From Pseudomonas helleri (lineage in GTDB: Bacteria > Pseudomonadota > Gammaproteobacteria > Pseudomonadales > Pseudomonadaceae), in assembly GCF_001043025.1 (NCBI RefSeq), contig NZ_JYLD01000009.1:62001-126000 (forward strand): 64,000 nt of DNA. Reading direction: 5' to 3'. A model generated the notes under the pieces. That model did not search any database, had not been told where the DNA came from, and saw only the letters and a program-made list of their open reading frames with translations. Of this stretch, positions 58,507 through 64,000 are shown one piece after another; position 1 is the stretch's first letter; each line of letters opens with the position of its first letter. The position numbers and the translations under genes were made by a program.

Positions 58507-59355
58507 TCAGAACACGACAGTTTTGTTGCCGTGCACCAGGACGCGGTCTTCGAGGTGATAACGCAGGCCACGGGCCAGCACCATCTTCTCGACGTCACGG
58601 CCGAAACGCACCATGTCTTCAATGCTGTCACTGTGACTAACGCGAACCACGTCTTGCTCGATGATCGGACCTGCGTCCAGCTCTTCGGTAACGTAATGGC
58701 ATGTCGCGCCGATCAGCTTCACACCGCGCATGGACGCTTGGTGATAAGGCTTGGCACCCACAAAAGACGGCAAGAAGCTGTGGTGGATGTTGATGACTTG
58801 ACCGGCGTATTCGCTGCACAGGTCGGGCGGCAGAATTTGCATGTAACGCGCCAATACCACAACTTCAGCCTCGTGGTGTTTGACCAGACGCGAGACTTCG
58901 GCAAACGCAGGCTGCTTGTCTTTCGGGTCAACCGGCACGTGATAAAACGGAATACCGTGCCACTCCACCATACTGCGCAAGTCATTGTGGTTAGAGATAA
59001 CGCACGAAATATCGCAGTCCAGCTCATCGCTGTGCCAGCGGTGCAGCAAGTCTGCCAGGCAGTGAGATTCACGGCTGGCCATCAATACCACGCGTTTTTT
59101 CTGCGCTGTATCGGTAATACGCCACTGCATCGAAAACTCTTCAGCGATCGGGGCAAATGCCTCGCGAAACGCCTCAATACCAAACGGTAAAGAGTCGGCA
59201 CGAATTTCGTGACGCATAAAGAACCAACCGCTTTGGTCGTCCGAGTGGTGGCTCGCTTCAGTGATCCAGCCATTGTGGGAGGCCAGGAAATTACTGACCT
59301 TGGCGACAATGCCGACGCCGTCGGGGCAGGCGATCACCAACCGAAAAGTGCGCAT
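58507..59355 (-). CDS. purU: Formyltetrahydrofolate deformylase
   Basis: 282 residues from the ATG at 59355 (MRTFRLVIACPDGVGIVAKV), with GGAG upstream. An N-terminal ACT domain (about 1-85) is followed by the formyl-transferase fold with INIHHSFLPSFVGAKPYHQA and GATCHYVTEELDAGPIIEQD, holding the catalytic histidine and aspartate. It hydrolyses 10-formyl-THF to formate and THF. Pseudomonas genomes have several purU paralogues. Confidence 0.93.
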   Translation of the reverse strand: MRTFRLVIACPDGVGIVAKVSNFLASHNGWITEASHHSDDQSGWFFMRHEIRADSLPFGIEAFREAFAPIAEEFSMQWRITDTAQKKRVVLMASRESHCLADLLHRWHSDELDCDISCVISNHNDLRSMVEWHGIPFYHVPVDPKDKQPAFAEVSRLVKHHEAEVVVLARYMQILPPDLCSEYAGQVINIHHSFLPSFVGAKPYHQASMRGVKLIGATCHYVTEELDAGPIIEQDVVRVSHSDSIEDMVRFGRDVEKMVLARGLRYHLEDRVLVHGNKTVVF

Positions 59356-59703
59356 GAGGGGAAAACTCCAAAACTTTACTAAGGCCGCCATTCTAGCGAG
59401 TGCGCAGCAAAACTACAGTATTCGTTGAGCCTTATTGCCTGTGCCACGGGGTCGCGGTGCAAAAGCGTCGACGCCAACAGCGCCGTGGCCTGCATTGAAT
59501 TTATCGATCCGTTGATACTATTTATTAATGACTTTGATTAAGCCTGGGTATCGACCTATTTAACCGGCTACATAGTGCAGACTGACAAAAGTTAATGAAT
59601 AAAAATTTAAATTAATCTGACATTGGATATTTACTTGCTGAAACTGTCTGACTATTATTGCGCCACTGTCTCCCTGTCACCACTTCAGCATAAGGTAAGC
59701 CTC
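59356..59703. other. AT-rich promoter region of mvaT
   Basis: 348 bases between purU and mvaT, strongly AT-rich from 59500 on, with several TTGA/TATT elements. Exact promoter not fixed. AT-richness upstream of an H-NS-type gene fits self-binding. Confidence 0.5.
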
Positions 59704-60081
59704 ATGTCCTTGATCAACGAATACCGCGCAACAGAAGAAGCCATCAAAGAACTGCAAGCTCGCCTGAAGAACCTGTCGGAAGACGACAAACTTCAAACCG
59801 AGCTGGAATTTGAAGGCAAACTGCGTACGCTGATGGGCGAATACCAAAAGTCGCTGCGTGACATCATCGCGCTGCTGGACCCAGAAGCCAAAGCAAGCAA
59901 AGCACCACGTGGTGTTGTTAAAACCACCGGCACCAAACGTGCCCGTAAGGTTAAACAATACAAAAACCCGCACAACGGCGAAGTGATTGAAACCAAAGGT
60001 GGCAACCACAAAACTCTGAAAGAGTGGAAAGCCAAGTGGGGCAGCGACGTGGTTGAAGGCTGGGCAACTTTGCTCGGCTAA
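59704..60081 (+). CDS. mvaT: H-NS-family xenogeneic silencer MvaT
   Basis: 125 residues from the ATG at 59704 (MSLINEYRATEEAIKELQAR), with AAGGTAAG upstream. The N-terminal coiled coil (about 1-60) makes dimers and filaments; the C-terminal domain RKVKQYKNPHNGEVIETKGG with NHKTLKEWKAKWG is the AT-hook-like DNA-binding motif of MvaT/MvaU. It is the Pseudomonas analogue of H-NS that silences AT-rich, acquired DNA, which could include the AT-rich genes at 13.8-16 kb and the reverse transcriptase in this same window (inference). Confidence 0.94.
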   Translation: MSLINEYRATEEAIKELQARLKNLSEDDKLQTELEFEGKLRTLMGEYQKSLRDIIALLDPEAKASKAPRGVVKTTGTKRARKVKQYKNPHNGEVIETKGGNHKTLKEWKAKWGSDVVEGWATLLG

Positions 60082-60117
60082 GTGATTGCGAACACCTCGC
60101 GTGTTCAGCAACACCCA

Positions 60118-60148
60118 TAAAAAACGCCAGCTTGCTGGCGTTTTTTTA
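60118..60148. terminator. Terminator between mvaT and sbcB
   Basis: AAAAACGCCAGC-TTG-CTGGCGTTTTTTT, ten-base stem with T-run on the plus strand and A-run before it; serves mvaT and probably also the convergent sbcB. Confidence 0.92.
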
Positions 60149-60159
60149 TTGCCCGTCAT

Positions 60160-61611
60160 TTAGTCCGTTTCAGTGCCCGGAGTTGCCAGCCCTACTCGCC
60201 GGCTCACGTCCTGAGCGTAACGCTGCCATTGCTCCAAGAGCTTCAACTGCGCAGGCGTTGCGCTGCGCGCCAGGCCTTCTACGGCCTCGCTGAACTGGCT
60301 CAGGGTCAACGGCGCACCAAAGGCCGGGTCGGTCAAACGCTGTTGGCAAAACTGCTGCCAACGCTCCTGTTCTTGCTCACTCAAGGTCGCTGGAAAGTTT
60401 CGCGCGCGGTAACGGAATAATAATTCAGGCAACCGTTCGTCATCAAAAGGCCACGTATCTTTACCCAACTGTTCCGGATCACTTAAGCGTACTTGCTCGC
60501 ACAACCGGCGGTCGCGATCACCGAGAAAACCGTCATACAGTTGCTGCTCCGGGTCCTCACTGGGAGTGAAGTCTTCGCGGGCATAAATAACATTTAACTT
60601 TTGCTGCCAAACTTCCTGGGCCTCTATCAGCACCTGGGCACGTGCTTGATAATCCGCCATGTCCAACTGCAAACGCTGCTGATCCTGCGCACGCACAACA
60701 GTTAACGGGGCGACGACCGGACAACGATTAACGTGAATCAGCTTAAGTCCAATGGGTAATTGACCTTCGGCTAATTCTTCGCGCCGCGTATAAAGCAGCG
60801 CACGAAGCGATTCAGCCTCCATGTCCATTAAAGGCTGCGGATCAAAATGCAGGTCATAGACAATCAACGCATTACGGTTTTTGGGATGCCAGGCCAAGGG
60901 TAAAACCACACCGATATAATGCCGCGCCGCCGAAAAACGCCCCGAGATATGCACCATCGGTTGCAACAATCGAACTTGATCCAGCACCCGCTGTTTAGTT
61001 CGCAATTGAAATAACCAGTCATACAGTTTTGGTTGTTTTTCACGGATCAGACGCGCCAATGCAATGGTTGCACGCACATCGGACAGCGCATCGTGTGCCT
61101 GGCCGTGATCAATGCCGTTGGCGGCCGTCAAACGTTCAAGCTTGAGCGTCACCCGCCCGTCTTCTTCGGGCCACACAATGCCTTCAGGGCGTAGCGCATA
61201 CGCCGCACGCACAACATCGATCAAATCCCAACGACTGTTGCCGCCTTGCCATTCACGCGCGTAAGGATCGAAGAAGTTGCGATACAGACTGTAGCGCGTG
61301 ACTTCGTCATCAAAACGCAAAGTGTTATAGCCCGCCCCGCAGGTGCCTGGCTGCGCCAATTGCGCATGGGTGCGGGTCATGAACTCGGCTTCGCCCAGGC
61401 CTTTGTCTTCCAGAACGCCCGGCGTAATACCGGTAACCAGGCAAGCCATGGGGTGCGGCAGGATATCGTCGCTGGGCTGGCAGTACAGATTGAGCGGCTG
61501 GTCTATCTCGTTGAGCGCAAAGTCGGTGCGGATCCCGGCAACCTGCACCGCACGATCGTTGCGCGGATTGATGCCGGTGGTTTCGTAGTCGTACCAGAAA
61601 ATGGAAGTCAC
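60160..61611 (-). CDS. sbcB: Exodeoxyribonuclease I
   Basis: 483 residues. DEDDh nuclease: FWYDYETTGINPRNDRAVQV with the first Asp/Glu pair, LRFDDEVTRYSLYRNFFDPY, and HGQAHDALSDVRATIALARL with the catalytic histidine and aspartate; SH3-like and C-terminal exonuclease_X-T domains follow. Degrades single-stranded DNA 3' to 5' in mismatch repair and recombination. Confidence 0.95.
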   Translation of the reverse strand: MTSIFWYDYETTGINPRNDRAVQVAGIRTDFALNEIDQPLNLYCQPSDDILPHPMACLVTGITPGVLEDKGLGEAEFMTRTHAQLAQPGTCGAGYNTLRFDDEVTRYSLYRNFFDPYAREWQGGNSRWDLIDVVRAAYALRPEGIVWPEEDGRVTLKLERLTAANGIDHGQAHDALSDVRATIALARLIREKQPKLYDWLFQLRTKQRVLDQVRLLQPMVHISGRFSAARHYIGVVLPLAWHPKNRNALIVYDLHFDPQPLMDMEAESLRALLYTRREELAEGQLPIGLKLIHVNRCPVVAPLTVVRAQDQQRLQLDMADYQARAQVLIEAQEVWQQKLNVIYAREDFTPSEDPEQQLYDGFLGDRDRRLCEQVRLSDPEQLGKDTWPFDDERLPELLFRYRARNFPATLSEQEQERWQQFCQQRLTDPAFGAPLTLSQFSEAVEGLARSATPAQLKLLEQWQRYAQDVSRRVGLATPGTETD

Positions 61612-61716
61612 GGGGTGTTCCTGAGCAGTATTCCCACTCAGTCTAGGCGTTCAACGCCAGGCAAGACCAGCCCGAAGCCTTAAGGGCAAGCTGCTGGTCT
61701 CGTCTGCGCCAGCCCG

Positions 61717-62076
61717 TCAAGCAGAGGCCTGTCTGGGGTAAAAGCTGAAATAGTGGTGCAGGTCGTCGATCAGCGCGAGGTATTCCTCAGGCGGCTGATA
61801 GAGGATAAAACCGGAGTCATAGACGTTGGGCGTGACATCTTCACGGCACCACAGGCACCGGGCAACAAGGTCGATCAAGTGCACCTGGCCATCACTGCCG
61901 GGCAGCTTGAAACGCAGTTGAAAGTCGGCCTCGACCAGCAGAGGCAAGTGGCTGATCAACACCAGACCGCCCTCGGAGGCATTGCCCAAATACCCCATGG
62001 GCTTGTCCGTGAAGCGATTGAAGACTTTGAGAAAAGATGTCAATTCGTGACGCTGGATGCGGCGCTCAGTAACCAT
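61717..62076 (-). CDS. PilZ-domain protein
   Basis: 119 residues from the ATG at 62076 (MVTERRIQRHELTSFLKVFN). The cyclic-di-GMP motif RxxxR is in ERRIQRHE; the second motif (D/N)xSxxG is NASEGG, both intact, so c-di-GMP binding is likely. Single-domain protein; target unknown. Confidence 0.85.
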   Translation of the reverse strand: MVTERRIQRHELTSFLKVFNRFTDKPMGYLGNASEGGLVLISHLPLLVEADFQLRFKLPGSDGQVHLIDLVARCLWCREDVTPNVYDSGFILYQPPEEYLALIDDLHHYFSFYPRQASA

Positions 62077-62284
62077 ATTGAATTCACTTGTAAAGGCCCG
62101 GGGTAACTGCCCGGAAGGCCGCACGCCAAAGGGCTGCCGACCAGGCACTGAGTCTTACGGTGTTGCGTACCGATTCAGATAAAGCATAGTCAATAAATAA
62201 TCGAGTGATGGCTATGCGCCATCAATTACCGCCAAGATCCCGCCACGCAGGGATTATGGCCCTGTAGCGCGCACTCAACACGCC

Positions 62285-62659
62285 TCAAATCTTCGCCGGC
62301 AGGGCTTGAGCCTGACTGGGGCCAGGAATGAACTTGAGAATACGCAGCGTTTCGATCCGAGCCTTGGCCCGATAGGCGTACTCGCTCTTCGGGAACTCGT
62401 TGATGATGTATTGATAGGTCTGGGCGGCATCCAGGTAAAACTTTGTACGCTCAAGACACAGCCCGCGCAACATTGCTGTTTGCGGCCAGATATAAGGACG
62501 GCTTCGGCTGTCACGGTCTACCTCTGACAGCTCCAGCATCACCGCTTCACAATTACCACCGTCATACGCCCGGTAGGCATTGTTCAAGTGATGGTTCATT
62601 GACCAGCGGGTACAGCCAGCAACACTGCTGACCACCACTAAAATTAGCAAAAAGCGCAT
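62285..62659 (-). CDS. Small TPR-like lipoprotein
   Basis: 124 residues. The ATG at 62659 is preferred over 62665 because AGGAG is six bases before it. Lipoprotein signal MRFLLILVVVSSVAGC with the cysteine at residue 16. The rest contains one to two TPR-like helix pairs (LNNAYRAYDGGNCEAVMLEL and YLDAAQTYQYIINEFPKSEY). Envelope protein of unknown function. Confidence 0.8.
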   Translation of the reverse strand: MRFLLILVVVSSVAGCTRWSMNHHLNNAYRAYDGGNCEAVMLELSEVDRDSRSRPYIWPQTAMLRGLCLERTKFYLDAAQTYQYIINEFPKSEYAYRAKARIETLRILKFIPGPSQAQALPAKI

Positions 62660-62813
62660 GGGCATCTCCTGTTCTCAACAGTGTATCGACCCCGCCGGCA
62701 AATTCTTCATAGCCTGTGCACCACAACTTAAGTCGAAAGTAGTGCAGAGGAACAATGACTACAGCCAAAGACCATAGTAGCCTTTGGCAGCGCTTGAACT
62801 CAGGAGTCTTTGC

Positions 62814-64000
62814 ATGTCCGTTCGTCGAACTAAAATCGTTGCCACACTTGGCCCTGCCAGCAATTCACCGGAGATGCTTGAACAGCTGATCCTCGCTGGC
62901 CTGGACGTCGCCCGTCTGAACTTTTCCCACGGCACTCCCGATGAGCACAAGGCTCGCGCCAAGCTGGTGCGTGACATCGCTGCCAAGCACGGCCGTTTCG
63001 TCGCGTTGCTGGGTGACCTGCAAGGCCCGAAAATTCGTATCGCCAAATTCGCCAACAAACGCATCGAACTGAAAATCGGTGATCGTTTCACCTTCTCCAC
63101 CAGCCACCCGCTGACCGAAGGTACCCAAGAAGTTGTTGGCATCGATTACCCGGATCTGGTCAAGGATTGCGGCGTCGGTGACGAACTGCTGCTCGATGAC
63201 GGTCGCGTGGTCATGCGCGTTGAAACCGCCACTGCCGATGCTCTGCACTGCGTCGTGTTGATCGGCGGCCCGCTGTCGGACCACAAAGGCATCAACCGCC
63301 GTGGTGGTGGCCTGACCGCCCCTGCGCTGACTGAAAAAGACAAGGCTGACATCAAGCTGGCTGCCGAAATGGAAGTCGACTACCTCGCCGTGTCGTTCCC
63401 GCGTGACGCCGCTGACATGGAATACGCCCGTCAACTGCGTGACGAAGCCGGCGGTACCGCTTGGCTGGTAGCAAAAATCGAACGCGCTGAAGCAGTAGCC
63501 GACGACGAAACCCTCGACGCACTGATCAAAGCCAGTGACGCAGTCATGGTTGCCCGTGGCGACCTGGGCGTTGAAATCGGCGACGCCGAGCTGGTGGGCA
63601 TCCAGAAAAAAATCATTCTGCACGCACGTCGCCACAACAAGGCGGTGATCGTTGCGACCCAGATGATGGAGTCGATGATCCAGAACCCGATGCCAACGCG
63701 TGCCGAAGTGTCCGACGTTGCCAACGCCGTTCTCGACTACACCGACGCCGTGATGTTGTCGGCCGAAAGTGCTGCCGGTGCTTACCCACTGGAAGCCGTG
63801 CAGGCCATGGCGCGTATTTGCGTCGGCGCTGAAAAGCACCCGACCAGCAAAACCTCCAGCCACCGCATCGGCAAGACCTTCGAAAGCTGCGACCAGAGCA
63901 TCGCGCTGGCGGCCATGTACACCGCCAACCACTTCCCTGGCGTTAAAGCGATCATTGCCCTGACTGAAAGCGGTTACACGCCGTTGATCATGTCGCGCAT
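62814..64000 (+). CDS. pykA: Pyruvate kinase (3' end outside the window)
   Basis: 395 residues visible of about 480. The ATG at 62814 has CAGGAG seven bases upstream. N-terminal [20 protein letters not shown], the catalytic [13 protein letters not shown] segment with lysine and glutamate, [20 protein letters not shown] (metal site), and [20 protein letters not shown] are all canonical. The regulatory C-terminal domain starts near residue 350 and is cut by the window. Converts phosphoenolpyruvate and ADP to pyruvate and ATP. PykA type judged by sequence style. Confidence 0.95.
   Translation, partial: MSVRRTKIVATLGPASNSPEMLEQLILAGLDVARLNFSHGTPDEHKARAKLVRDIAAKHGRFVALLGDLQGPKIRIAKFANKRIELKIGDRFTFSTSHPLTEGTQEVVGIDYPDLVKDCGVGDELLLDDGRVVMRVETATADALHCVVLIGGPLSDHKGINRRGGGLTAPALTEKDKADIKLAAEMEVDYLAVSFPRDAADMEYARQLRDEAGGTAWLVAKIERAEAVADDETLDALIKASDAVMVARGDLGVEIGDAELVGIQKKIILHARRHNKAVIVATQMMESMIQNPMPTRAEVSDVANAVLDYTDAVMLSAESAAGAYPLEAVQAMARICVGAEKHPTSKTSSHRIGKTFESCDQSIALAAMYTANHFPGVKAIIALTESGYTPLIMSR

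Overview
The window is a Pseudomonas chromosome segment, most like the P. fluorescens/fragi side of the genus. Evidence: the block tRNA-Lys, queC, queE, cpoB, pal, tolB, tolA, tolR, tolQ, ybgC, ruvB, ruvA, ruvC, yebC/pmpR, aspS, cold-shock protein, slyX, HIT protein and OprD porin follows the order I know from P. aeruginosa PAO1 around oprD to the tRNA-Lys gene. It also carries an MvaT-type H-NS analogue, a Nudix/thiamine-phosphate-synthase-like fusion and Pseudomonas-type REP sequences.

Region 1 (0-13.3 kb) is metabolic and accessory. A tight operon encodes PxpB, PxpC, a biotin carboxyl carrier protein, a biotin carboxylase and a second carrier-like protein without the biotin lysine, followed by an MFS transporter and PxpA. 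It looks like a 5-oxoprolinase locus merged with the parts of a split biotin-dependent (urea-carboxylase-like) enzyme. Then come a repeat-filled spacer, an aminotransferase divergent from a LysR regulator, and a second LysR regulator divergent from an NCS1 permease plus nitrilase-family amidohydrolase.

Region 2 (13.3-25.6 kb) is horizontally acquired and decaying. It starts with an AT-rich stretch (small secreted protein, 68-residue protein, LuxR solo, small lipoprotein). From about 17.0 to 25.3 kb lies the wreck of an integrative conjugative element of the PFL_47xx/TIGR0375x transfer type: a TraC-like ATPase with its N-terminal half and an internal segment missing, then TIGR03757 (amber stop), TIGR03756 (frameshifts, deletion) and PFL_4711 (truncated). 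Between these blocks sits cargo: three unrecognised genes, a DUF3077 gene with a coupled 30-codon upstream ORF and structured leader, a twice-deleted umuDC operon with an intact SOS box, and an apparently intact reverse transcriptase with a long structured upstream region. The last pair is the most interesting item: it resembles a DRT2 (UG2) antiphage system, and the putative template RNA carries a perfect TTGACA and a perfect TATAAT at opposite ends of a ~110-nt unit plus a strong Shine-Dalgarno/ATG. The element ends beside the 3' end of tRNA-Lys, a known integration site.

Region 3 (25.6-64 kb) is core genome: queuosine precursor synthesis, the Tol-Pal envelope operon, Holliday-junction resolution (ruvABC), aspS, an OprD porin, MscS channel, YajQ, ketopantoate reductase, a sensor kinase, cob(I)alamin adenosyltransferase, a Nudix fusion, argJ, secA, a HerA-like ATPase, a chemoreceptor, purU, mvaT, sbcB, a PilZ protein, a small lipoprotein and the start of pyruvate kinase, which runs off the window. 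All readings were made by eye; no database searches were run.
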